64,000 nucleotides of DNA from Sipunculus nudus (taxonomy: Eukaryota; Annelida; Sipuncula; Golfingiida; Sipunculidae), in NCBI GenBank assembly GCA_026874595.1, contig CM049313.1, positions 9,669,508 through 9,733,507 on the forward strand, in the 5' to 3' direction. The number at the start of each line of letters is the position of its first letter. The first letter of the stretch is position 1. Below, piece by piece: positions 12,001 to 23,329 of this stretch. Made by a program: the position numbers and the translations under genes. A model generated the notes under the pieces. The model had not been told where the DNA came from, ran no database searches, and saw only the letters and a program-made list of their open reading frames with translations.

Positions 12001-13771
12001 AAAAAAAGTATACAAGCCTTTTATTTATACATGATTCATGATACAGGACCCCACATCTGTCCTCAAAAGGATAGCAAATACCGAACAGCAAATTACAACG
12101 ATTGTGGAACACACGAGTTTTCAGAAAATGAAGGTCAACAAGGCTGTCAATTTCTCCTTGATGGCCGATTATGGAATGATCAGAGAGGACGCTGAAACCG
12201 ACTTCATAAGAAAAGGTAAGGCTTTTTAAATTCGGCCCTTTAATAGAAGGAAATGTAATGATTATCCAAGTGGTGTGCTCGTTTACAAAGAATTGAAGCA
12301 GATGTATGTGAAAGCATTTTATAAGAATGCAAGCACCAATTGAGGCATATTTAAGCACCAATATTTGTTAATGAAAACACATTAAAATCCGATTTTTTGA
12401 CACTATAAACACCATTTAAACAAGATTATTTCTATCAACAATATTTATACAATGACGCCTATTATGAGTCCCTAAGTGGAAGTTTTGGTAATAATCTTAA
12501 ATGTTCGTTTAAATAAAACCCTACTAGATCCTTGTTATAGCCACTTTTTACTCTTTGTTGTGTTGACAGTGTACTTCAACCTTAAGAAAAAGAAGCATAT
12601 TTATTGACTTGAAAACCCAACGTAGGTTTTACACACACCAGATTGTCTACAGAGATAAAAATCACATACTTCACTTGCTGATTGGCTAACAAATGCTGCT
12701 AAGACTTGATTGATATCAGGGATTGTGACTTTCAGTAGGAAGTTTTAAGAGCCTGAAGACGTCTTGATTAACTAAGACCTGTTTATTAACATTTTAGTCA
12801 GGTGCCTCACAACTTATGGCCATATCTTGGAATCACAAATTCCTCCTGTTTTCGAGTTTGACACATGAACACTTGATAGTTTGCATTAAAAATCACTCTT
12901 CATACATGTTAAATGGTTTAGAGTTATTCCAGAGGGAAGAATAATATGAATAACGAAAATACAACTGTCACTTCCCTTCAAATTTCAATCAGTCAACTAG
13001 CACATTATAAATGATAATGTTTTTTAACATGCAATGTAAACTTTTATTAAAATCTTTTATTTTTTTTAATTTAAATTTATGAAGTAGCATGGAGGCCATA
13101 TTTAACATTGTTTTTTTTATATTTGTCAAATACATACTTATTGGCATTGCTATATTCATAAAAAAATTAACAACCTAACCTTTATTTAAACATAGTTGGC
13201 ATGATATAAGTTTATTCTTCCAAACATGCATATAGCCTCTGGCCTAAAATCTATTTTAATAATACTTTCCTTAAAATGAACCAAGGTGGTTTGACGATAC
13301 TAAGGGATGAGTTTTTTTTATTTCAGCAAGACAGTGTTCAAAAGCCAGATTTTAGTGTTAAGTTTTCCTAATAGTTTCCTTTTTACATCCATCCATCAAC
13401 TTTAAACAGTACTGAAATCAACAGGTAGCTCAATTTTACTGGCACTCCAAAATAAGAATCTAAGTCCTTAAGAATAAAATCTCAGAAAAAAACTATATCG
13501 AATTATTTTCTTAAATATTACTAATATGTATATCTGGTTAGCACAATATGTCCGTAGAATTTTCTTGAGTAGGCTTCTTCAGTGGTTAAAACAAAATAAA
13601 TTCAGCTCCTAAGCTATGTTTCGGTTCAGGAAAGCCACAGTATTTATTGTTGCAGGGAAAGTTGGCGACTGGCGGAGCCATTTCACCGAGGAGATGAGCG
13701 ATGCCATTGATAAGATGGTTGAGGCACATTTACATCCTCACGGGCTTCGCTTTGAAGACACTTTACCATGA
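7595..13771 (+). CDS. Cytosolic sulfotransferase A (SULT family), six exons
   Basis: Coding exons are 7595-7748, 9153-9361, 9776-9902, 10240-10334, 12047-12215 and 13656-13771. All are bounded by AG/GT and together encode 289 aa. SULTs transfer the sulfonate group from PAPS to hydroxyl or amine acceptors in the cytosol. Visible signatures are the 5'-phosphosulfate loop SFPKSGTTW across exons 1-2, the catalytic His in FIKTHLP (end of exon 2), the 3'-phosphate site YVARNPKDTLVSFYYF in exon 3, and the C-terminal IRKGKVGDWR across exons 5-6. Exon 5 is 18 bp shorter than in C and F, an in-frame loss of six residues from the helix before IVEHTSFQKM. Intron 1 holds two tRNA-like cassettes and (TA)n/(GA)n tracts; intron 4 holds a sense solo LTR. 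An AG (CTGCACAG) lies 9 bases before the ATG, suggesting a spliced non-coding leader. The substrate cannot be told from sequence. Confidence 0.88.
8060..8150. repeat. (TA)n microsatellite in intron 1 of gene A
   Basis: Two long TA runs are separated by a short TTTATACAATATGTTGTG spacer. An equivalent tract lies at 26013-26062 in gene C. Confidence 0.95.
8158..8330 (-). repeat. tRNA-like cassette 1 in intron 1 of A
   Basis: On the minus strand, GTCGTAGCTTATTTGTTAAA (A-box-like) is followed by GGGTTTGAATCCCATCGG (B-box and T-arm-like) and AGGGAACCGAC. A conserved block containing GTGCAAATACACAGAGG lies on its 5' side. The acceptor ends do not pair, so it is a tRNA-derived repeat and not a tRNA gene. 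Related units lie at 8448-8640, 26064-26250 and 26355-26540. Confidence 0.6.
8448..8640 (-). repeat. tRNA-like cassette 2 in intron 1 of A
   Basis: This has the same layout as the preceding cassette. On the minus strand GTCGTAGCTAAGTGGTTAAA precedes CCGACCGGAAATCGG, which can fold as an anticodon arm with GGA (serine) in the loop, then GATTCCCATCGCCAGTGAAC. The GTGCAAATACACAGAG block again lies on the 5' side. Confidence 0.6.
9034..9074. repeat. (GA)n microsatellite, 3' end of intron 1 of A
   Basis: A pure GA run of about 20 units lies about 80 bases before the exon 2 acceptor. Confidence 0.95.
10455..11325 (+). mobile_element. Solo LTR in intron 4 of gene A, related to the LTRs at 56561 and 62427
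   Basis: The segment shares with the full element's LTRs an ACTGGTTGAAC block, a TATA-like TTATAAATAGCGGCTGTG, the AGGACC/GGACCTT...GGCAATTA-like stretch, AAGAATAAATTATAA, and the end CACTGCCTAGTGTT...ATTAGGTTCC. It ends TTACA. The start is less sure: TGTTA at 10455 or TGTGTTA at 10453. With the latter, flanks ATGAA and ATGAT would be a 4-of-5 target duplication. There is no internal retroelement sequence, so it is a solo LTR left by recombination or deletion. It is diverged from the 56561 copy, lies in the sense direction of gene A and carries a TATA box and AATAAA (11168-11173). Confidence 0.75.
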
Positions 13772-15230
13772 TAAATCAACCATAGAAATGTGCAAAGAGC
13801 AAGACATATAATGTCTTATAATGTGATTGTAACAAAATGGTTTGTTTTATCCGTGACAGGAGGTAAAAGAAAAAAAACAAGAATTATGAAAGAGTATATT
13901 TTGTAGTTGTTGGTCTTGTCGGTCTTTTATTGGTAGAATATCGTGCAGATTTGTATGTTATGTGACATATTTAACACATTATGGCAGGATATAATGGATT
14001 ATTGTACTATATCATCAAAGCTCAAGAATCCTTATTACAGCATCCGAGAAATGTATTATACCTCAATATAAAAAAGAAACAGAAAATGAATTCTTATATT
14101 TGAAGATTTGTATAATAAGCAAAGGAAATATGCGAATTGAGCGCAGGCCATTATTTTCATGTCTTTAAAGATGCAGGACAAGGCTTCATAAAACTGAACA
14201 TACGGTATCGGAGTTACGCTTTGGAAATTATTCCAAGAGCATGCACACACCGTGTTACCAATTGGGTGCTTTGTACTGATTAGCACATTGAGTATTAATC
14301 AAGTATGAAAAAAGGCACATCGAGAGCCTCATGCAGAGAATTCTTCACACATTTAACCTCTCTTCTCTGAAGGTTAAGAGGTTTATTCAGAATTAGTGAT
14401 TTGACTTATAAGGCCTTTCTTTGTCTGTTGACTAGACCCCGAACACCATAATGTTGCTAGTATGGTTCAACAGGGAAAAAAAGTGGTCACAAATTGATGC
14501 GTAGCCCTATGAGACATCACATATAGAACTTGAACCAAACAAAGACAAATTCTTATATTGAATAAACTGAACTCTCCTTTATGTATATTTACTATACCAT
14601 ATACATATTTAATACCATCTCTTCTCTGTACGGGGCCAAGCACAACGTACCAGGTATACCATTGGTGGAACAAACCGTAGAATTACACCTAAATACTTTT
14701 TGGTTACAATAGAATAGAACAACCAAACTTTGGTAAAACACGACACGAGGAAAGTATAGTTCTAACATGGATAGCGTTTTACAAGTTGACGTTATTTTGG
14801 ATTAGTGAGAGGGTTTGACAATGCTCGATACCAGTGTGCTTTTACAAGAATACAGCATGTCTCTTTTTGGTTGGAGATGAAGTCAGATAAACATGTTATG
14901 GCCAGTCTCCGTATGAAGACATTCAGATAACAAAGGATATGTGTTGCTTTGTTGTAATCTCCGAATTTGCGCTTTAGTTGGTAAGTAATTAATAATAAGT
15001 TTTTCATTATTATCCGGTTAAACAGATTTTATTTAATATACATGAGTGTAGAAATGAATGCACACACTACATAAACGGTTTTTACTGTAGATCACTCAGA
15101 CCCTTGTTATAATTTTGGTTAACAATGAAAGGAACTAGTAAAATTAGAAGAGTAATATAAAATGAGAATCAATCTGACTTGTGATAGTTTATAATTGTGT
15201 ATAGTAGCAATATACAAGTGGGATTCTTGG
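13772..15230. repeat. Downstream flank duplicon of gene A
   Basis: Non-coding sequence paralogous to 30827-32760 (after C) and 44972-46190 (after E). Shared landmarks are TTGTAGTTGTTGGTC, CCGTGTTACC.ATTGGGTG and CCTCATGCAG.GAATTCTTC. The short open frames here are not conserved in frame among the three copies and are not called as genes. Confidence 0.65.
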
Positions 15231-16056
15231 TGCATGATTATTGATTTTATTTAACAAACCGCAGCTCATTACGAGATATATACCACAATAATCACATGTA
15301 TGAGTCATTGACCCAAGACTGACAAGTGACTCAGCACTATATCGTACTCATCACAGGGAACACCATGCTTAGGTACAATTTATCATCGTTAAACAATAGG
15401 CTCCACTTTAGAGCTGTCATATACTCCTCCATTTAGGAACGATCATCCAGAAGTTACTAATCAAGATCCCAAGAAGGTACGTGTACGCATACAGAGGCCT
15501 GGTGAACATATTAACAGTGCAGGTTCTTTCTATAAAAAGCAGACTTCAATAAACGCCCCATAGGGTTATTGTCCGACTATATCCTTTTTTTGCATTGCAG
15601 GGGTCAATAAACCTTTCCTAGGTGTTATTACCTTGACCTTTTCTCTCAATCTCAAGTCACAGTTTTCTTTGCCCATCATTTTCTTGTTTACGCGCTGGAG
15701 CACTGGTTTTTATTGGATGTGGTCCAAAGTTGGTGTATAACGGCGTTTACATATGACTCCATCGGTCTTATCAACTTATTGTATACCTTGGCCTTTATCT
15801 GTGGAATTATTAAGCACTCTTCCACCTTGGCCACTAACTTTATTTTACCTGAAAAACTATCTAATGCATGTCTGGCCTATCAAGCTCTTTTTAAAATATT
15901 TTAGCTTTGCACTAAGTCAAGCAAATGGTGATTCATTTTAATTTTTTATACATAAAAAACATTTATGACCGAATAATATGCCAAAGTGCAGAAAATTGAC
16001 AATTTCAAGTTGCCAAACATTTTGTTTAACATAAACCCATGAACAAAAGTCCTGGA
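15231..16056. other. Intergenic, nothing recognised
   Basis: AT-rich sequence between the gene A downstream duplicon and a SINE. No protein motif, no repeat shared with the rest of the window and no RNA gene was seen. Confidence 0.5.
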
Positions 16057-16275
16057 GGTCCTGGATAGCTGAGTGGTAAAACGTTTGGCTCTCTCCGCTG
16101 GCGACCCGGGTTCGATCCCCGGCGTGGCTATAAGAGTGGGTTGTAATTGCCCGTCCAAGGCCGGTGGTTTTCTCTGGGTACTCCGGTTTCCTCCACCTCT
16201 GCAGACTACCGAACGCAATCACCGGAGCCATGGAGAGTGCCTCGATTAGTTATGATAACTATTAGTAGAATCCAT
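16057..16275 (+). mobile_element. tRNA-derived SINE
   Basis: The head TCCTGGATAGCTGAGTGGTA contains an A box (TAGCTGAGTGG), and GGTTCGATCCC at 16109-16119 is a good B box, so an internal RNA polymerase III promoter is present. The central part (GGCCGGTGGTTTTCTC, then GGGTACTCCGGTTTCCTCC) is a type of SINE core widespread in invertebrates. A second copy starts at 63979 and is cut by the window edge. Antisense open frames across this unit are artefacts. Confidence 0.8.
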
Positions 16276-16669
16276 GTAAAATAAATATGTTTATATTATT
16301 AACAATCAATCCATTGTTAAAAAAGTCACAAACGGACGTCAAAGACAGACGCACAGTTGGCAAAGAAGAATAAAATGAATGTGTGGTTTACATAGGTCAG
16401 AGAATACATGGATATATGAAATAGAAGATATTAAGAAGAGGCACGAGGAGTACGAGGAGTATATTACTGCGAAGAAGGAAGTAGAAATCGTGAGGCAATT
16501 TAATGAGATGGAAGTCTTAAAAGATGATGTCTTTGTGGCAAGCTTTCCATAATCAGGGAAGTCTTTTTTGGGGGGCTAAATCAATAGATAAAATGTATAC
16601 ATGTATATTTATATATATAGTACAGAACATTAATCTATCTGCGGTTAACATTGTTTTTTTGTGAGAGCC

Positions 16670-16865
16670 ACACATTGTACAGTACAGTATAGAACAGTTC
16701 AGTGTAGTACAGTAAAGTATAGTATAGTGTTACAGGCACTTAATATATATATATATATAGTTCTTAGTAGGTTTCAGTGTAACGTAACATATAGTATAAT
16801 ATAGTACAGTATAGTATAATATAGTATAGTATAGTAAGTACAGTATAGTATTTTATAGTATAGTA
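16670..16865. repeat. AGTATAGTAC-type minisatellite in intron 1 of pseudogene B
   Basis: Degenerate 5- and 10-base units of AGTAT/AGTAC run up to the exon 2 remnant, with a short TA run in the middle. Confidence 0.8.
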
Positions 16866-18155
16866 TTCTAACACAGTCACTACGTGTATCCAAGAGATCG
16901 TGTGGTTAGTGTGTAATGAAGCCGATACAAGACGACACAGCAGAGCTTTTGAAAACTGTTCATGTAACGCACCTGCCGATGGAACTATTGCCAAAAGCAA
17001 TTAAAAATATTTAACCAAAGGTAAAGGGGTACCTCGAATAAAAAAGTGCAATTGCGACTCACCACAATGTCGTGTTAATTAGGTGAAAGAGGCATCAAAA
17101 TTTGATAGTTCCTTTATTTGTTTTATACATTATATTAGGTGGATTGTGAAAGAGAACACATAACGTCACAGCGTTCAGCTTAAATATGATTAAAACTAAC
17201 GTTTAAATCAATAAGACAGATATTTTAAACTTCTAAATATTCAACAAATGAATACCAGATGGCGCTGAGAAGCGCGAGGGGTAGTTGCCCTAACTCACAA
17301 AAATCTTGTTCAAAGATATCTTGTTTACAAGGAAAATAAATTTGAAGTACAAGAACATACAAGAATGGAAAGCTTCACCAACCATAGCCCAAACTAGACT
17401 CATCTGATCATGTAGTGGAAAAGACCCTTTTGGTCAGTTAAGGTCTAATATCTGTATTTCATATTTAACCTTATTTATGTACACGTATAGTTTTGAAATT
17501 GAGTTTCGCTAGCATGACATCGTTGTTTAATTTCAGTGCATTTAGCCTCCCGGGGTAAAACATTTAAACTTTAACTGATACAAGTGTGTCCTCGCTAATC
17601 AATAAATACTAAGGGGCTGTAAAAGTTAGGTGTCTCTATTTTTCTTAATTACTTTACAGCAGAAGATTTTTTATTAACACACATGAAAACCAACTATATG
17701 AGCCATGTGTTGGTTCAGCATTTTCTCTTGTATATATAGGTTTCACCATCAGTTTGTTCTGAAAATGGCCGTATATAGAATGTGATGTCTGTAATGCAGA
17801 TCTTGTACGTCGCCAGAAATCCCAAGGCACGTTCGTTTCCTTCTACTTTTTCCTTACAATCCTGAAAATGACGTCATACGGCGGTACCTTGGAGGAACTG
17901 AATAGAACTCTAATTGACGATGACAGTAATAAAGTTTTTAGTCCGCCTTTCTCTTCTACCTTTTTGTTTTTAACTAACCCACTTATTAATATCCAATTAT
18001 TTGTGATTTTTTATGTTCAATAAGGAACCGCGATAATTTAGATAAAACCAGTCGCCTTCCGTAATGTTCGGTCTGAAACCTAATATGCGTTACATAGTTC
18101 TTATGTTTCACTGGATCCCAAATATATCCTAGATATGGCCATATACTTTTTACAG

Positions 18156-18157
<2 letters not shown>

Positions 18158-18226
<69 letters not shown>
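18158..18226. repeat. (TA)n tract truncating exon 5 of pseudogene B
   Basis: About 34 TA units end directly at the surviving 3' third of exon 5. The first two thirds of the exon and its acceptor are gone. Confidence 0.95.
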
Positions 18227-18228
<2 letters not shown>

Positions 18229-18489
18229 CTTGAAGGACGATCTTAGATTTATCAGGGAGGATGCTGAGACTGAATTCATCCGAAAGGGTACGGACATCTT
18301 TATTCGTACCATAAAAGAGTACATGGATTGTACAAAATGAAAAAAAAAGACAAACAAACAACGAGAGTGCAAAAAATACAGATATAGCACCATTCATTCA
18401 AAAGACATCACCTCAACAGTAGACAACGCATTTACCAGTACGTTCACTTCCGCGGTTGTTAAGTGTGACGTACTTAACCTGTCTTTACA

Positions 18490-19140
18490 ATCAGTTCATT
18501 CCGATATAAATTCTATGTTAACAGACCTTGGTCCCTTTTGATAGTGACTCTTTAAAGTATTAAGATTAAAAGTGTCATCCCACATTCTATATTTATCCAT
18601 CTCACTTACAAGATATCTTAGATTGTGTCCAAGTACACCGACAGATGTATTCTTAGCTTTTTTAGCTAAGAAGTGTTTATTATTATTTTTCAATAGTATA
18701 CATAGTGCATAAAAATGTGATAAAGCGTACAATGAATATATTTATCAGGGAAGAAGACCCTGCAAGTCCATGAACAAAACTTCTGAGTGAGTTATATAGC
18801 AAATGCCAAATATAACGCAAAGCCTTGTTATAAGATGTACATAAATTGTCTATTGATTTATGCTGTAATATCCGGGACTGACAGCCATAGAATGAAAACA
18901 TAAGGAATGAAATAATTTATGTACCAGCCTCGTCGACAGACATCCAAAGTTAGACATTAAACATTAAAGCTTGAGATAAATTTGCCCCTTTTGTTCATTA
19001 TATCATGATGATCTGATAAGTCTTACCTTACCATATTTCCTAGGTACCGCACAGATTCCTCCCATTCTATAGGAACACCATTTAACCACACGTTTTCTGG
19101 TTTAACATACGTTTTAAGGTCTGTCCATGCTCATGTGGCG
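18490..19140 (-). pseudogene. LINE reverse transcriptase C-terminal fragment
   Basis: Minus-strand frames give VWLNGVPIEWEESVRYLGN near 19040-19110, then NKRGKFISSFN, then DNLCTSYNKALRYIWHL near 18800-18860, and GHNLRYLVSEMDKYR near 18600-18640. This is the order of the RT thumb and C-terminal region of a non-LTR retrotransposon: the NG.......YLG block, the W-K-...R..W.LPY-like block and the trailing SVG.N..Y block. Stops interrupt it. It lies between the exon 5 and exon 6 remnants of pseudogene B. Confidence 0.6.
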
Positions 19141-19559
19141 GTTGGTTTTAAGATTGTTCAATTAAAATGTAACTTTGTTTCAGGTGTCACTGGGCTTTAA
19201 CAAAAAAATGTGTTCTGGGGCCGCTAAAAAACTACATCCAAATTAACAAGGAGTTTTTAATCAGGGTAATGACTTCGAAAAGTGGAGAAGTATTTTGTGG
19301 ATAGTATAATTTTATGGCGATGATTTCTCAGATGTTTCTGTCCAGATGTTCTTTACTCGTATACTTAATATTCTTAATAACGTATTTCAATGGTAATGAC
19401 CACTTAGGTCGATTAGTAATTTGTGGGTTAGATGCTGGCATCAAATTTATTTTCACAAATTTATTTTAGGATGGCTGAGGAACGTTTACATCCTCATGGG
19501 CTCTGATTTGAAGACACGTTGCTTTAAAAAATGTCTGAACAACAGTGTTGAATATTAAA

Positions 19560-19566
19560 AATATAT

Positions 19567-19607
<41 letters not shown>

Positions 19608-19622
19608 TATATATATATATTG
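19560..19622. repeat. (TA)n microsatellite after pseudogene B
   Basis: Near-pure TA, about 35 bases after the last exon remnant. The tracts after C (30872-30930) and E (45006-45061) hold the same relative position. Confidence 0.9.
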
Positions 19623-20349
19623 TATAGTATAGCCTAGCCATGACAACATGACACTCAGGCCTTCGGAAATAAACTGATAGGGCCTGGAGTCATGATGGCA
19701 GTCACAACAGAACGCCCATTTTAAGGGTCGGATAAAAATATTTCCTGTCTGGTATTTTTTGGCATCACAGGCTCATATAGTCGTATTATATGTGCTTAAT
19801 ATCGAAGAAAAAACGTTGTTACACAAAATAATTACATTTATTACCTCCTTTCATCACTGTGGGACCGATTCACGTGAAGCGGTACTTCTCATTCAAAACA
19901 AAAGGTGTCGTGGTGCGGTCGTGTATGTAAACTTGGAAGTCGGAAGCCGGAAGCCGGAAACCAAGGAATTGTTTTATAAATAAAGCAGTTTAAAGCATAT
20001 AAAAAATGCTAAAGCTTCAATAACGTTTTGTTTTTCCCCCGATAGAATAAGATTTTTATTATCATTCTGTGAAGAATAATAGTGATCCATTCTTTAATCT
20101 GAACGTTATGGACGAATTTTTGCTCGGAAGCCATCTCGGAAGTCAAGTCAGAAGTGCTGGGATATGATCCAATGTGTATAACTAGGAAGTAACAGAGACG
20201 CACTGCGTGGTTAACTTGTGGTCAATTAAGAGCCACAGCCCAAATGCAGTTTCATTATAATTATACTTCGTGCATATATTAAAATTGCATTGCTTGTGCA
20301 TGATTCTGCTTTTAATGAGTGTATAATTTCTTAATTCTTAATTTATAAA

Positions 20350-20386
<37 letters not shown>

Positions 20387-23200
20387 GTGTGTGTGTGTGT
20401 AGTTTCACGTAATATATTTCACCCGATCTAGAGCCTTTTTTTAAAAGATATTTATATTTACATTGGGAGGGTATGGGAAGGGATTAATTTTTAAAATATG
20501 CAATGTAAAGAGGACATTTTGAGGCACCTTAAACAAAAGATTATGAGGATTTTCTGTTCCGCAACTATTCTCCTACATTTTTTTAAACAATATATTCAAA
20601 CTATAGGTTATTGGGCTTTAATATTTATATTTCTATAAAATTACGGTATAAACTGGAAAGTCCAAATATTCAAAAGTTCGTAACATGTTAATGTCAATGA
20701 TTGAATGCGCGTCTATACATTTATAACTTGCAAAATATTACTATTTAAATGTAGTACTCATTGTACAATAATTGATATGTTTAAGTATTATGACAATCTT
20801 TGCACTTTACCGACTTTTGTGATCTGTGAGAGCACAGGCTCGGACAGCAGAGCACAGTGCGTGAGTCTGAGTATCAGCCAAGGAGGCATGAGCTGAGCTC
20901 TGTGGGGAGACTGTGCATGACTCACACGGTAAAGCGATGGGGGGTATGGGGTGGGGATTCCTCGGTGTTATGACCGAGAAAAGTGTGATAACGAAAAGAC
21001 TTCCTCTCTCAATATACTAGTATATAATTGGATGCTCTCTCAGTGGAGTAAATCACCAACCTATAAATTGAAAGTAATAAATATAATAATGAAATTGCTA
21101 GGGAATAAAAAAGTAATCTGAAAAAGAAATGAAAATTGATTACGAATAAATGGGAAAAGAGCTCGATAAAATGAGAGATATTACGTCTGACCGGCCTTGC
21201 GCACTCTATGGATGCACAACGGAATAATAAATATGGTATAATAAACCCTAATACGGCATTAAAAATACAGTTATAAATTACGATGTCATTCAAAATAAAA
21301 ACAGTATTATATTTTCCATACGTTGAAAAAATATGAAAATATATTTCAGTAGGTCATCGCAGAAAACAAACATATACATGTATCATATACAAAACGAAAT
21401 GTCTTTCAATATGTTAGGGTTCTACGATATTTAAAAAAAAATGTTAAAATATATCTTAGAAAAGGGATACAACAGTCCAGATAATATATAAAATACTAAT
21501 ACATGTGTGATTATAAAATCTGATCGATTTGTATATTTAAGCAAATTTTTTTTTAAAACTAAAATTAATTCTTCAAGTTTTTAACTCTTTCTTTCAAACC
21601 TTTTCAATCTTGATATTTATATATTAAAAATTCACTCCTGATGTTTCAACATCACATTTCAACTTCAAATTAATGGATATTTAATAATATTCTAAAGTAT
21701 ATTTGCAACTGATTTCACTCTCAAACTTTAAAATATGTGCATGATAAGGGCATCTAAACAGAATGTGCTCCCTTCAACTTCGGATTACTGTACGATTACA
21801 AGGATCTCGCTTAGAAACTACAATTTTGTTTACAGAGAAGACCGTTGAATGTAAAATCTTTGATAAATAACCATATAGAATCTTTATCGACACGTAAGAC
21901 AAGTAAAAGTCTGTCTAGAGGTGACCTAGTGTCTTAAAGATGCTACGGGATATAGGCATTTTTATTGTACCTGTTGCCCATCTATATGATTCATTCCTTG
22001 AAATTCCACATAAAATTTATGACACCATGCAATAATGAAACCAAACCGTTTTGATAAATCAAGTTGGATATTTACCGCTGAGATAGATATTTCAATAACA
22101 AATATTAATTATTCCCATTTCACTTTTGCTGTATAGTAATTTTTTATCTTTATAAAAATCCATGCATCTGAATATTCCATGTATACTCACTATTTTTATT
22201 TGATTCTTATATTATTATCCTCAGAAACAAAATTAACAAGACAATAGTCGGAATTCTCGATACAGTAGTATATCGTGCGCTTTCGGACCTCCTTCTCTCC
22301 GAACTTAATAGTTGCTGGTATCAGGTTCTATAATTAAACAGATATTTTATATCTTTAACATTTGCTCTGTAACAATTTATTTTTAAACATTTACTGAACT
22401 TTTTTTCCACCAACATAAAATACAGTAACAGCGTACAATATTGATGAGTTAATATAATCTTGCTTTTACAAAATGAAATAAAATATCAATATCATATATA
22501 TTATAAAAAAAAAGCATCATGAATGTTACAAAACAGATTGAGTTTAAGAAAAATATGTCATATTGAAGAAATTGTAAAGGCTTGACACGTTTGCTGACTA
22601 TGATGACCAATGCATTAGCCATTACTGGCTTAGGAGTTTTACACATTTGGACCATAACCGGGCATTTCCGACCAAAAAATAGTCTATAACTTCGGATGGA
22701 TAACTTTGATTTTTTACATAATGATAGAAAAGACTTTATTCTATCAATAAAAATAAAATGGTACTTTCCATGGATGTAGTAGCATTTAAATTATGCTTCG
22801 ATCATTGCTTTATTTTAAAAAAATCCTTGCTTCCGACTTCGGACTTCCGAGTTTTACACATAGCCGTTTGGGAATCCCCTACCGGAAGTTATGGTTCTCC
22901 CGCTGACAGACGTGGAGACGAGTTTTTCCATTAAAACCAGCCTCGGTATTAAAATCTGCTGCACGAATACACGTAAGTCCACCGTGGATGTAATAATTAT
23001 TATTTTCCCCAACAGAATAACGTCACATTTTGTCATGAAAATGACAGTTCGAGAAGTAGATGAAAATGAAAAAGTAGTGTCAGAAATGGCGTGCACATCT
23101 GCACATACTAGAATTGATGCGAACCCAATAGCTTGTACTGTCACCCCATCGTCTTCAGTTCATCTAAAATCGACGTTTGGGGTGACAAGCTGTCGCTAAG
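19623..23200. other. Intergenic region, no gene recognised
   Basis: AT-rich and with no coding signal that could be supported. A TA/TG microsatellite lies at 20358-20401. The longest open frame, about 100 codons at 22891-23199, shows no family motif, no recognisable promoter and an overlapping frame on the other strand, so it is not called. A GGAAGTC-rich inverted pair lies near 19935 and 22850. Confidence 0.5.
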
Positions 23201-23312
23201 TATAGCCGTGTTGGTCTGTAGTTGAAGCGAAGGTTAAGTGACGCCTTTTAGATAGACTAACTAGATTATTAACACAAGAACTTTCGAAGCACAGAGGCTT
23301 CTTCGTCAGGTG
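23201..23312 (+). mobile_element. Penelope-like element terminal fragment
   Basis: The stretch TATAGCCGTGTTGGTCTGTAG, then TTTTAGATAGACTAACTAGA, then CTTTCGAAGCACAGAGGC and TTCTTCGTCAGGTG, follows the layout of Penelope/Neptune-type repeat ends known from vertebrates. No RT or GIY-YIG coding sequence is attached, so it is a fragment. It abuts the upstream duplicon of gene C. Confidence 0.6.
23282..23309 (-). ncRNA. Hammerhead-like ribozyme core in the Penelope fragment
   Basis: On the minus strand CTGACGA (23303-23309) is followed by AGAAGCCTCTGTGCTTC, which forms a GAAGC/GCTTC stem, and then GAAA. This is the conserved CUGANGA - stem II - GAAA core of a hammerhead ribozyme, a motif known in Penelope-like elements. 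There is one extra A before stem II, and stem III and the cleavage site are not obvious. Activity is therefore unproven. Confidence 0.45.
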
Positions 23313-23329
23313 GTTATTAAGTGGGAGCA

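Larger units (their letters stand above)
16418..19527 (+). pseudogene. Sulfotransferase B pseudogene
   Basis: Pieces of five exons are recognisable. Exon 1 (16418-16556) reads IEDIKKRHEEYEEY...DDVFVASFP then a stop (TAA, 16550-16552) in place of the P-loop Lys, and its donor GT is GG. Exon 2 (about 16873-17022) has TTW changed to TTC and lacks its middle. Exon 3 (17800-17925) lost one base in RNPKD, shifting the frame. Exon 4 is missing. Exon 5 keeps only its last 61 bases (18227-18287), starting straight after a (TA)n tract. Exon 6 (19469-19527) keeps AEERLHPHGL and then a stop in place of Arg. A LINE fragment occupies intron 5. Residues such as DDVFVAS, AIK and EELNRTLIDD are closer to gene F than to A or C. 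This locus cannot make a SULT enzyme. Confidence 0.88.

Noticed and set aside
11888-12361. 157-codon minus-strand open frame
   Set aside because: It is the antisense shadow of SULT A exon 5 and its flanking introns.
15938-16231. Antisense open frames of 90-97 codons with an IEPGSPAER-like peptide
   Set aside because: They are the reverse strand of the tRNA-derived SINE; such peptides are known annotation artefacts of SINEs.
18101-18397. Open frames with long Tyr-Ile repeats (also near 27500-27800, 42479-42673, 44901-45239 and 63102-63290)
   Set aside because: They are translations of (TA)n microsatellites, some fused to SULT exon pieces; no coding constraint.
22891-23199. About 100-codon open frame in the B-C intergenic region
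   Set aside because: No family motif, similar-length frame on the other strand, no promoter or splice evidence.
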